From Candidatus Pacearchaeota archaeon (GTDB lineage: Archaea; Nanobdellota; Nanobdellia; Pacearchaeales; GW2011-AR1), in contig JAPLYA010000031.1 of NCBI GenBank assembly GCA_026395775.1, positions 1 through 13,624 of the forward strand: a stretch of DNA of 13,624 bases. Direction: 5' to 3'. Position 1 is the stretch's first letter; each line of letters opens with the position of its first letter. Below the pieces are notes generated by a model that was not told where the DNA came from, did not search any database, and saw nothing but the letters and a program-made list of their open reading frames with translations. The position numbers and the translations under genes are program-made. Below are positions 6,273-12,215 of the stretch, in pieces.

Positions 6273-7184
6273 ATGACAAAAATATTAGTTACAGGTGGTG
6301 CAGGATTTATAGGAAGCAATCTAGTTGAAGCTCTAGTTAAAAAAGGAGAGCAGGTTGTAGTTGTTGATAATCTTTCATTTGGGAATCTAAAAAATCTGCC
6401 CCTTTTTGTAAAATTCTATCAAGTTGACATAAGAGACTTTGATTCTTTAAAAGAAGTTTTTGAAAAAGAAAAACCAGAAGTTATTTTTCATCTTGCTGCC
6501 AATATTGATTTAAGAAAATCAGTTAGTGAACCTATCATGGATGCTGAACATAATATTATTGGAAGTTTAAACTTGCTTGAACTTTCTAGATTATATAATA
6601 TTAAGAAATTTATTTCCTCTTCATCAGGAGCTGTTTATGGAGATATTGAAATTCCAAACAAAGAAGAACAGGAAGTAAAACCAGTTGCTCCCTACTCAAT
6701 ATCTAAACTTACTATTGAAAAATATCTTGATTTTTATGAAAAAACATATGGATTAAAATATGCTGCTCTAAGATACGCAAATGTTTATGGTCCGAAGCAG
6801 AATTCAAAAGGAGAAGCGGGAGTTATCAGCATTTTTCTTGATAAGATGTTGAGAGGTGAGCAACCAACAATATTCGGAACAGGCCTCGCAACTCGCGATT
6901 ATGTTTATGTGGGAGATGTTGTTAAAGCAAATTTGTTAGCTTGGGAGAAAGGCCAAGGAATATACAATGTTTCAACTTGCAAAGAAACAAACGTTATAGA
7001 CATTTTCCATATGCTTAATTCTTTTTTTGATAATAAATTTTCAAGAAATCATGTTGGAGGCAAGCCAGGAGAAATTATTAGGGCTTGCTTAAGCAATGAA
7101 AAACTAAAAGCTCTAGGCTGGCAGCCAGAAATCAGCTTAGAGCAGGGAATAAGAAGAACTTATGACTGGTTTAAGAATAGATGA
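6273..7184 (+). CDS. NAD-dependent UDP-glucose 4-epimerase-like protein
   Basis: The 303-residue protein is an extended short-chain dehydrogenase of the NAD-dependent epimerase/dehydratase family, closest by eye to UDP-glucose 4-epimerase (GalE), which interconverts UDP-glucose and UDP-galactose in the cytoplasm. It shows the dinucleotide loop GGAGFIG at 8-14, Asp32 at the end of strand 2 for the NAD ribose, HLAA at 73-76, the serine cluster SSSS at 115-118, and the catalytic pair Tyr141 and Lys145 in PYSISK. The substrate-side segment LRYANVYGP and the C-terminal GWQPEISLEQGI are typical. All catalytic residues are present and the length is normal, so it should be active. The exact sugar (Glc/Gal, GlcNAc/GalNAc or a uronate) cannot be fixed. 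It would make activated sugars for glycosylation or surface polysaccharide. Confidence 0.85.
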   Translation: MTKILVTGGAGFIGSNLVEALVKKGEQVVVVDNLSFGNLKNLPLFVKFYQVDIRDFDSLKEVFEKEKPEVIFHLAANIDLRKSVSEPIMDAEHNIIGSLNLLELSRLYNIKKFISSSSGAVYGDIEIPNKEEQEVKPVAPYSISKLTIEKYLDFYEKTYGLKYAALRYANVYGPKQNSKGEAGVISIFLDKMLRGEQPTIFGTGLATRDYVYVGDVVKANLLAWEKGQGIYNVSTCKETNVIDIFHMLNSFFDNKFSRNHVGGKPGEIIRACLSNEKLKALGWQPEISLEQGIRRTYDWFKNR

Positions 7185-7187
7185 TAC

Positions 7188-7288
7188 GCCCCCACGATTA
7201 CTTAACATCAAGAATCAAGGATTCTTGAGTGCGCTCAAGAATTAGTAAATTCTTGACGTCCTAAGGATTAACTCCCCAACTTTTTCCT
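7188..7288. repeat. Hairpin-rich repeat, form A
   Basis: The outer parts, 7188-7205 (GCCCCCACGATTACTTAA) and 7259-7288 (TCCTAAGGATTAACTCCCC followed by AACTTTTTCCT), are identical to 7850-7867 and 7868-7897, where they are joined directly. Here 53 extra nt separate them. That insert is two hairpins with the same core: arms 7208-7216/7220-7228 (TCAAGAATC / GATTCTTGA) and 7235-7243/7248-7256 (TCAAGAATT / AATTCTTGA). The element sits immediately behind the epimerase stop, and its T-run near 7281-7285 may help end transcription. Confidence 0.8.
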
Positions 7289-7295
7289 TAAAAAA

Positions 7296-7320
7296 GAAGT
7301 ATTTTTAAACTAGATACTTC
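7296..7320 (+). promoter_or_regulatory. TATA-like box flanked by an inverted repeat
   Basis: GAAGTAT at 7296-7302 and ATACTTC at 7314-7320 form 7-bp inverted arms around TTTTAAACTAG, which holds the best TATA-like sequence for the membrane protein starting at 7343. An inverted repeat across a TATA box is a plausible repressor site, or may be a small hairpin by chance. Confidence 0.35.
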
Positions 7321-7342
7321 ATATTAAATAGAAGAGATTAAA

Positions 7343-7717
7343 ATGGGATTAGAAAAAGTTTTAAGGAGTAGGTTATTGTGGATTTTAGGTATTCCTATTT
7401 TGTTTATTTTATCAGCTATCCTTTCAACTGGTGAATTACCAAAAATGGGTTTACCATTAATCTTTGTGATTGGAGAAGTTCTATTTTTTATTTATCCTGT
7501 GCTTTCAGGTCTTGGATTTTCTAATGCAGTAAATTCTGGATTTCCACTTTTAATTTCTCTTGTTTTGTGGATTGGATATATTTTACAAATCGTATTCTTA
7601 AAAAAGATTAAATCTTATTGGTTGTATATAATATTACTGATTACAATTTTCTTTATTATTTCAATCTTCTTAGGAGTTAAATTAGACTTAGCTCATTTAA
7701 ACGCAAATCTTCCATAG
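7343..7717 (+). CDS. Four-helix membrane protein, unknown function
   Basis: A 124-residue protein I do not recognise. It has four hydrophobic segments at about 10-28, 37-55, 67-86 and 92-112, joined by short loops, with a basic start (EKVLRSR) and a basic loop KKIKSY at 87-92, suggesting a cytoplasmic N-terminus. There are no conserved catalytic residues visible. It stands alone between two blocks of hairpin repeats (7188-7288 and from 7718), so it has no operon partner that would suggest a function. Confidence 0.6.
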   Translation: MGLEKVLRSRLLWILGIPILFILSAILSTGELPKMGLPLIFVIGEVLFFIYPVLSGLGFSNAVNSGFPLLISLVLWIGYILQIVFLKKIKSYWLYIILLITIFFIISIFLGVKLDLAHLNANLP

Positions 7718-7735
7718 TAATACGATAATTTTTAG

Positions 7736-7823
7736 TAATACGCCCAGAAAAAGCAGTAAACTTTTTGGTTCAAAGAAGTGGTTGGGCAGTGAACCATAAA
7801 CCTCGTTAGTTATTCGGTTTATG
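7736..7823. repeat. Diverged twin-hairpin repeat
   Basis: The block begins TAATACGCCC like the 88-bp repeat (TAATACCCC) and shares an internal GAAGTGGT then GGGCAGTG segment that parallels its GAAGTGGTGGTTCGGTG. It has hairpin arms at 7748-7753/7761-7766 (AAAAAG / CTTTTT), 7767-7771/7791-7795 (GGTTC / GAACC) and 7795-7802/7816-7823 (CATAAACC / GGTTTATG). The arm sequences differ from the 88-bp copies, but the order hairpin, spacer, hairpin is kept. Just upstream, AGTAATACG occurs twice (7716-7724 and 7734-7742). Confidence 0.55.
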
Positions 7824-7831
7824 TAGGAGAT

Positions 7832-7897
7832 TTAATCCTAAGGATTAATGCCCCCACGATTACTTAATCCTAAGGATTAACTCCCCAACTTTTTCCT
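7832..7897. repeat. Hairpin-rich repeat, form B
   Basis: Two identical 17-nt inverted repeats, TTAATCCTAAGGATTAA, lie at 7832-7848 and 7864-7880, separated by TGCCCCCACGATTAC. Bases 7850-7897 are identical to the two outer parts of form A at 7188-7288 but lack its 53-nt insert. The right end overlaps the last codons of the minus-strand HAD gene (from 7877). Confidence 0.8.
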
Positions 7898-8317
7898 CTG
7901 AAAATTATACTGTTTAAGGCATATTAAAATTTCCTTAGGAGAACCAACCATATAATCGGGTTTTTCTTTGATAAGCAAATCCTTAGAATTATAGCCCCAT
8001 GTTACTGCAATAGAAGTTATTCCTACTTTCTTTGATGCAATAATGTCCCTATTTTCATCCCCAATATAGATTATTTCATTTTTCTTTAGTTCTAATTCTT
8101 TTAAAAGCCTCTTTAGAATAACAGCTTTGCCAAAAATTGAACTATCTGAAAAAACAAAATCAAAGTAATTTTTTATATCGTTATTTTTTAGGAACATCTC
8201 AACGTTTTCTTTAGAATTAGATGTTAAGATTCCAAGTCTGAAATTTTTATGTAATTTAGCAATTACTTGCGGAATATCCTTAAAAGTCTTTAAATCAATA
8301 CTAATTCTTTCATTCAT
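7877..8317 (-). pseudogene. HAD-family phosphatase lacking its N-terminus
   Basis: The 146 residues match the second half of a haloacid dehalogenase-superfamily phosphatase of the phosphoglycolate-phosphatase type. Motif II is LTSN at 31-34, the motif III lysine is Lys64 in IFGKAV, and motif IV is GDENRD at 86-91 with Asp87 and Asp91. The N-terminal DxD motif, whose first aspartate forms the phospho-intermediate, is absent together with most of the cap domain. Upstream of the ATG at 8315-8317 the frame stays open, and the residues VWQIPGLVKEYKRF still look like this family right up to base 8365, where copy 2 of the 88-bp repeat begins. The gene was therefore cut at the repeat boundary, and the product cannot be a normal phosphatase. 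The 3' end lies inside repeat form B. Confidence 0.75.
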
Positions 8318-8365
8318 AAATCTTTTATATTCTTTAACTAAACCCGGAATTTGCCAAACCGAAAC

Positions 8366-8453
8366 TTTATTTATTGTAATACCCCACAGCTTGCTGTGGG
8401 GAAGTGGTGGTTCGGTGTCCAGAGCTTGCTCTGGGGTTAATACCCGTTTATTT
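8366..8453. repeat. 88-bp twin-hairpin repeat, copy 2
   Basis: Identical over all 88 bases to 138-225, offset 8228. Hairpins are at 8382-8390/8393-8401 and 8419-8425/8428-8434. Its left edge coincides with the point where the minus-strand HAD gene loses its N-terminal coding sequence, and its right edge is 9 nt before the ATG at 8463. Confidence 0.9.
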
Positions 8454-8462
8454 GATAAATTA

Positions 8463-8690
8463 ATGGGAAATCAGGATTTAGTAAAAATAATTTCTTGGGC
8501 TAAAGAAGAAAGAATAGATAAACAATATTATGTAGAAACTCAACAAATAGTTAAGGTAACCAAAGAATCATGCAATGAAATGATATTGAAAGCCGAAGAT
8601 TTTTTAGTTAAGATGAAGTTATTAATAAACGAATTGAACAATGAAAGAATTAATTCTGCCAGAGATTCTTTCACAAAGTTGTTAGATTAA
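8463..8690 (+). CDS. Unrecognised 75-residue helical protein
   Basis: A small charged protein with no recognised family. Residues 25-72 have long heptad-like helical character (VETQQIVKVTKES, then EDFLVKMKLLINELNNER), so a coiled coil or helical bundle is likely. There is one cysteine (Cys37). The frame is open further upstream through the repeat, but that part only translates repeat sequence, so the ATG at 8463 is chosen. There is no clear TATA box 26 nt upstream; any promoter would have to lie in the repeat. It may be a gene newly placed behind the repeat or an intact small protein of unknown role. Confidence 0.5.
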   Translation: MGNQDLVKIISWAKEERIDKQYYVETQQIVKVTKESCNEMILKAEDFLVKMKLLINELNNERINSARDSFTKLLD

Positions 8691-8803
8691 ACTCTGCAAA
8701 AATGGGCAGTTAAGTGCTCCCAGAACCCCAGCTTCGATAAGACTTTGGAGACTTTAACCTAAGGTAACATGCCCCACGAGGAGTTGAGCTGAACTAATAA
8801 TTC
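8691..8803. repeat. Intergenic stretch with a weak repeat relic
   Basis: No gene is visible here. TTTAACCTAAGGTAACATGCCCCACGAGG at about 8753-8782 aligns with repeat form B (TTAATCCTAAGG then ATTAATGCCCCCACGA at 7832-7858) with several changes. ACCTAAGGT keeps the palindrome although its outer bases differ. The stretch separates the plus-strand gene ending at 8690 from the convergent minus-strand gene ending at 8804. Confidence 0.35.
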
Positions 8804-9100
8804 TTATTTATGAAGAAACTGAAGAATATGGATTGTAATTATTGCAAAACCAATAGCAATTCTTATTGGGCGGGTAAGTTGCCTTTTTAATGAACAACTA
8901 GGGTGTTCAATAATTCTTATAAAACCCTCTATTACCAAAAATATTGCAACTGAAAGCGCGAGAATATCAATTGTTGCTGGGTCTAGATAACTACAACCAT
9001 GAATAGCGCTCTGTTGTTTTAGCTGTACATAAAGAGTAAATAAAACTGTAATCAAACATAGCACTAATGTAAACAAAAGTGTTTTTGTAAGATTTTTCAT
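8804..9100 (-). CDS. Three-helix small membrane protein, unknown
   Basis: The 98-residue protein has hydrophobic segments at about 7-25, 43-63 and 80-97, a Cys at 36 in the first loop and Cys69 in the second, and basic stretches KRQLTRPIR at 72-80. The two loop cysteines would lie on opposite sides of the membrane in a simple three-pass layout. I do not recognise the family. GTTTATAAG about 36 nt upstream of the ATG, on the minus strand, is a plausible TATA box. It is separated by 55 nt from the next minus-strand gene upstream and probably has its own transcript. Confidence 0.6.
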   Translation of the reverse strand: MKNLTKTLLFTLVLCLITVLFTLYVQLKQQSAIHGCSYLDPATIDILALSVAIFLVIEGFIRIIEHPSCSLKRQLTRPIRIAIGFAIITIHILQFLHK

Positions 9101-9155
9101 GTTATAGCCTCTTTTTTATACTAATATAGAACTTATAAACTTTTTAAATCTATGA

Positions 9156-9365
9156 TTAAGCAAAAACATCAGCCGGATAGACTTTTATTCTTCTGACATC
9201 AGAAACAGGCTTATGTTCTTTACAATAAGGTGCTCCAATTAAACTATAGCTTGTTGGTGGCAAGTCACATTCACAACAGGTTTCTCTTTTACCTGAAGCA
9301 GAAGCTGGAAAAATAGCTTCTCCTATTAAACTTGGATTGTCTGTTCTTATTTCTAGTGCTGCCAT
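9156..9365 (-). CDS. Small Cys/His protein, possible zinc binding
   Basis: A 69-residue protein with CCEC at residues 30-33 and CKEH at 48-51, that is Cys30-x2-Cys33 and Cys48-x2-His51 separated by 14 residues. This spacing fits a treble-clef or ribbon zinc site, with Cys31 as a spare ligand. The rest (EIRTDNPSLIGEAIFPAS at 5-22 and RRIKVYPADVF at 58-68) resembles no family I know. It is the last of three closely spaced minus-strand genes (15 nt behind the 90-residue gene). Zinc binding is inferred from spacing alone, and the function is unknown. Confidence 0.6.
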   Translation of the reverse strand: MAALEIRTDNPSLIGEAIFPASASGKRETCCECDLPPTSYSLIGAPYCKEHKPVSDVRRIKVYPADVFA

Positions 9366-9380
9366 TTTTTTATCTTAGAT

Positions 9381-9653
9381 TTAACTTACTAGTGGAATTC
9401 TGTATTCTTGTGCAAGTCTTGTTACTTCATCTCTGCAAATAGGGTATTTTGTCCTTACACTCTCTAGACAGCCTACAACAACAGAGCTCTCAGGACCGCA
9501 CAATTTTACTAATTGCGTAACAGCCCCTCTTTCTTTTCCTGGTTCATAAGGAAAATCTAACATTCCAGGAGAACCATCATCAATTCCGGAGTTTCTAGCA
9601 ATTGATTCAATTGAAATTAGGTATTTTTTAACTAGATCTTCTTGAGTTGTCAT
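9381..9653 (-). CDS. Unrecognised 90-residue soluble protein
   Basis: A small soluble protein with helical ends (EDLVKKYLISIESIARNSG at 5-23 and CRDEVTRLAQEYRIP at 73-87) and a Gly/Pro-rich middle (DDGSPGMLDFPYEPGKERG). Three cysteines (52, 62 and 73) are scattered without a motif. The ATG at 9653 is preceded on the minus strand by GGGAGGA, ending about 10 nt before the start. This is a strong Shine-Dalgarno site, unlike most genes in this window. It is the middle gene of a three-gene minus-strand set. No family is recognised. Confidence 0.6.
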   Translation of the reverse strand: MTTQEDLVKKYLISIESIARNSGIDDGSPGMLDFPYEPGKERGAVTQLVKLCGPESSVVVGCLESVRTKYPICRDEVTRLAQEYRIPLVS

Positions 9654-9663
9654 TTTTGTTTTT

Positions 9664-9670
9664 CCTCCCG
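9664..9670 (-). promoter_or_regulatory. Strong Shine-Dalgarno site
   Basis: On the minus strand, GGGAGGA lies about 10 nt before the ATG at 9653. It stands out because most genes in this window have no Shine-Dalgarno sequence and appear leaderless. It fits an internal gene of a polycistronic message. Confidence 0.5.
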
Positions 9671-9680
9671 TAATTTAATT

Positions 9681-9977
9681 TCAATATGAGCGTGCTGCAG
9701 CTAAATCATTAGCTACAAAACCTCTTCCACCATAGTATTGTTTTATTAGATCAAGATACTCTCTAGCTACATCTTCCCCCCCATGCTCCCTGCATAATCT
9801 TTCTGCTTCTGCAAGTTCATTTGTAAGACATCCAGGTTCTGCATCCCCGGCAGTTTGGTAACTTGCATGGCTTTGTATTCTTTGAAGTCGAGCCACTACC
9901 CCTGTATCTTTCACTTGTCTGTATACTCGCTGAAAGTCTTTAGCTTCATCGTAACGTTTTGGAGTTCGTGTTTTCAT
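9681..9977 (-). CDS. Unrecognised 98-residue soluble protein
   Basis: A basic, mostly helical small protein (RYDEAKDFQRVYRQVKDTG at 8-26, LAEAERLCREHGGEDV near 55-70, AREYLDLIKQYYGGRG near 71-86). The arginine-rich first half could contact nucleic acid, but no HTH or other DNA-binding motif can be pointed to. It is the first gene of the three-gene minus-strand set and is divergent from the AbrB-PhoU gene. An AT-rich AAATAAATA-type box about 25 nt upstream of its ATG is a possible TATA. The function is unknown. Confidence 0.6.
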   Translation of the reverse strand: MKTRTPKRYDEAKDFQRVYRQVKDTGVVARLQRIQSHASYQTAGDAEPGCLTNELAEAERLCREHGGEDVAREYLDLIKQYYGGRGFVANDLAAARSY

Positions 9978-10136
9978 AATATCTCTAGAAAAAAGAATTA
10001 TTTATTTCTAGCCAATATAAAACCTAGTGAACACAAGAAGATATATCTTTAACTATCTTCACTAGTGAGAATAGTGTAAAAACATTTAAATATAGTGGAA
10101 TATAAACTTATGTAGTTTAAGCTTCAGAGGCTGAAG
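9978..10136. promoter_or_regulatory. Divergent promoter region with nested palindromes
   Basis: This stretch separates divergent genes. It holds CTAGTGAA (10024-10031) against TTCACTAG (10058-10065), GAAGATA (10037-10043) against TATCTTC (10054-10060), the perfect palindromes AAGATATATCTT (10038-10049) and TCACTAGTGA (10059-10068), a TATAAA at 10101-10106, and CTTCAG-AGG-CTGAAG at 10122-10136 ending directly at the ATG. Together CTAGTGAA..GATA and TATCTTCACTAG can form a 12-bp stem with an 8-nt bulge. The density suggests operators or an RNA hairpin controlling one or both genes. Confidence 0.5.
10122..10136 (+). promoter_or_regulatory. Palindrome abutting the AbrB-PhoU start codon
   Basis: CTTCAG, AGG, CTGAAG form 6-bp arms with a 3-nt loop, and the next base is the A of the start codon. 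With a TATAAA at 10101-10106, transcription would start near 10128, inside the palindrome. It could be an operator for autoregulation by the AbrB-type domain of the gene product (inference). Confidence 0.4.
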
Positions 10137-11141
10137 ATGAAAAGAAAAATAATCAAGCAAGGGCATAACACACTCACTTTAACCTTGCCATCTGAGTGGA
10201 CTAAAAAACTTAATCTTAATTCTAGCGATGAAATTGATGTTGTTGAAAACAATGGTTCGTTAATTATAAATGGCAAGCAGCATAATAGTTTCAAGTCAAC
10301 TTCAATTGATATTACTGGATTAACAATGCCGATGATATGGAGATATTTTCAAGGAGCATATAGGGAAGGTTATGACGAAATAAAAATCATTTATGATAAA
10401 AATGAAAAAGAAATGGAAGGAGCATTAAATTTTTATGCAACACATTTTGCTTATACAAAGCTTGGGGAGAAAGCAACAAAAAAACCAGCACTAGAAACAA
10501 TAAACGAGATTATAAACAGATTTATTGGAGTTGCAATAATAGACCATGGTGAAAATTATTGTACTATAAGAGAAATGGGGGAAGTTTCTGCAAAAGAATT
10601 TGACAATTCTTTAAGAAGAATATTCCTGCTTATTCTAGAACTATTTGATGAACTAATTACTATGATAGAAACAAATACAATAGATAATATTTCAATATGC
10701 AAGAAAATTCATACAATGGATATGAATGTTGACAGGTTTGTGGATTATTGCTGCAGGATAAATAATAAAATTAATGACTCGAGCTTTCAGAAAAATAAAC
10801 CATTGATGTTTTCAACTTTATTTTTACTTGAATTGCTTGGAGACGAATTCAAATATATGGGGACACATTTATCTCACTGCAAGAAAAAGATAAATGAAAA
10901 ACAACTTATTGATTTTGCTAAGATTGTTAAAGCACATTTTGAGATGTATTATCATATTTTTTACAAATATGATAAAAATGAAGTTATAAAATTCGGAGAA
11001 AATGACTATAAGATTTATAATGAGCATTTTGAGCTTAAAGAATCTTCTGAAAAAGATATCCGTGGAATAAAAAGGCACTTTATGCAGATAAGCAAATTCA
11101 CATTCTGTCTTATGGAGTTAAGAATAGAGATGGAAGTTTAG
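10137..11141 (+). CDS. AbrB/SpoVT domain-PhoU-like regulator
   Basis: The 334-residue protein starts with a swapped-hairpin AbrB/SpoVT-type DNA-binding domain: MKRKIIKQGHNTLTLTLP followed by SEWTKKLNLNSSDEIDVVE and a short strand SLIING (1-46). The rest is helical and resembles the PhoU fold, with segments such as LRRIFLLILELFDELITMIE (about 159-178) and KKIHTMDMNVDRFVDYCCRI. Archaeal proteins with this layout are annotated as phosphate uptake regulators, with PhoU bundles binding metal clusters and signalling to phosphate transport. No pst transporter gene is in the window, so the target is open. It is preceded by a palindrome that touches the ATG. Confidence is high for architecture and moderate for a phosphate role. 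Confidence 0.75.
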   Translation: MKRKIIKQGHNTLTLTLPSEWTKKLNLNSSDEIDVVENNGSLIINGKQHNSFKSTSIDITGLTMPMIWRYFQGAYREGYDEIKIIYDKNEKEMEGALNFYATHFAYTKLGEKATKKPALETINEIINRFIGVAIIDHGENYCTIREMGEVSAKEFDNSLRRIFLLILELFDELITMIETNTIDNISICKKIHTMDMNVDRFVDYCCRINNKINDSSFQKNKPLMFSTLFLLELLGDEFKYMGTHLSHCKKKINEKQLIDFAKIVKAHFEMYYHIFYKYDKNEVIKFGENDYKIYNEHFELKESSEKDIRGIKRHFMQISKFTFCLMELRIEMEV

Positions 11142-11149
11142 TGTAGTAA

Positions 11150-11160
11150 TCTTTATATAG
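11150..11160 (+). promoter_or_regulatory. TATA-like box for the 11182 gene
   Basis: TCTTTATATAG is centred about 27 nt before the ATG at 11182. This spacing favours ATG 11182 as the start over a TTG two codons earlier and supports a leaderless message. Confidence 0.5.
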
Positions 11161-11181
11161 TTCTTTTAAACATGATTGAAA

Positions 11182-11391
11182 ATGGATGAAGAAAAATTTG
11201 AGTTTAGAAAAAAGATTGTTAGAGAAGAACTAGAACAACTTGTTAAGGTTTATAACATGGCTCTAGGAAGAACTGGTTTAATGAAGGCAATTAATTATGT
11301 TACAATAGAACATATTATTAGAAATTCAAGAAATTTTAAAGAAACCATGGATTTTTTGGCTTATTGGGATAGAATCAAATCAACCCAGTAA
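11182..11391 (+). CDS. Unrecognised 69-residue helical protein
   Basis: A small, highly charged protein (MDEEKFEFRKKIVREELEQL at 1-20), entirely helical in appearance, with no cysteine, no membrane segment and no recognised family. ATG 11182 is chosen because a TATA-like box lies at the leaderless distance; a TTG at 11176 would add two residues. It follows the AbrB-PhoU gene by 40 nt with its own promoter, and its last 17 nt overlap the convergent CcdA-like gene, so the two transcripts are antisense at their ends. Confidence 0.55.
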   Translation: MDEEKFEFRKKIVREELEQLVKVYNMALGRTGLMKAINYVTIEHIIRNSRNFKETMDFLAYWDRIKSTQ

Positions 11392-12076
11392 ACATAACGA
11401 TTCCAAGAATAATAAGAATAGCCCCTTCTATTAGGTGAATCTTTTGTATCTTTCTCTCGCGCCACTCGCTAACTGAATCTAGAGTAGTTAATCCAAAATA
11501 AATCGCTAAAGTTAAGGCTATCATTGGCAAAATGAAAATTAGATTATACAGTAATAAGTAAGGGATTGTTGCGAGGAATGATAATCCCGATAATTTTGCA
11601 GAAACAATTAGATAAGGCCCCATTGTGCACGGAGCTAGGAATATTGTAACTAGCAGTCCAACTACAAATGCTCCTCTAATACTTGTTACTTTCTTAACTA
11701 GATTCCGCATTTTGGGACGAAATGATATGGGCATTTCTGTTGCAAAGCTTCCTGGTTTGTAATTCAGATAATCTTTTATATTAAGCAAGCCAAGAATAAT
11801 TGCGAATAAGCCGAAAACTTTGAATATATACAAAGAGATTTTTCCTGTTGCTGGAATTAGATGAGAGAAAAACTGGACAATTACAACTCCATAGATAAAG
11901 TACATTATAAAAACAGCAATTGAAAAAGCTAAGCCCCCAGAGAGAACTTTTTTCTTATCAGCAGGATTTGCCAGCAAAATAGACATTAGAACTAAAACCA
12001 TTACCGCCAGCTCGCACGGGTTTATGGCATCAACTAGTGCAAATCCTATAACTGATATCAAACTTAAATCTGCCAT
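11375..12076 (-). CDS. CcdA/DsbD-type membrane thiol-electron carrier
   Basis: The 233-residue protein resembles CcdA, the membrane core of DsbD, which passes electrons from cytoplasmic thioredoxin across the membrane to thiol proteins outside. It has six probable membrane segments (about 5-33, 47-70, 83-100, 135-158, 163-186 and 212-232). The two conserved cysteines are present: Cys21 in DAINPCELAV and Cys150 in LAPCTMGPY, each in the expected Pro/Cys context of helices 1 and 4. The middle loop (102-130) is basic. It lies 139 nt from a thioredoxin-like gene on the same strand, a common partner. A TATACTAAAA-like box lies about 25-30 nt upstream on the minus strand. The likely role is reducing or shuffling disulfides of secreted proteins; there are no cytochrome c genes here. 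Confidence 0.8.
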   Translation of the reverse strand: MADLSLISVIGFALVDAINPCELAVMVLVLMSILLANPADKKKVLSGGLAFSIAVFIMYFIYGVVIVQFFSHLIPATGKISLYIFKVFGLFAIILGLLNIKDYLNYKPGSFATEMPISFRPKMRNLVKKVTSIRGAFVVGLLVTIFLAPCTMGPYLIVSAKLSGLSFLATIPYLLLYNLIFILPMIALTLAIYFGLTTLDSVSEWRERKIQKIHLIEGAILIILGIVMFTGLI

Positions 12077-12215
12077 GTCTGTTGGTAAATATTAAACTTT
12101 TTTAGTATACTTAAAACTGGGGTTCCTTAGTCTAGTAATTTAAGCAAGGTTTATTTAACTTTTGGACTTCCCCTTCCTGACTACAAAACGAAGTTAGTTA
12201 TTACCTCTGAAATAA
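12077..12215. other. Non-coding spacer between redox genes
   Basis: The 139 nt hold the probable TATA-like box of the CcdA-like gene (minus strand, about 12100-12110) and otherwise no open frame, tRNA or strong hairpin that I can see. Confidence 0.4.

Noticed and set aside
7188..7897. CRISPR array
   Set aside because: The repeats are of unequal length, internally palindromic and irregularly spaced with a gene between them; there are no regular spacers and no cas genes.
8391..8462. Upstream extension of the 75-residue protein through the repeat
   Set aside because: These codons translate repeat copy 2 and also appear at copy 1 in an unrelated context. The ATG at 8463 directly after the repeat is the sensible start.
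8757..8767. CCTAAGGT resembling the conserved 23S rRNA site targeted by the homing enzyme I-CeuI
   Set aside because: Only eight bases match, the surroundings are not rRNA, and the same palindrome CCTAAGG recurs in the local repeat family.
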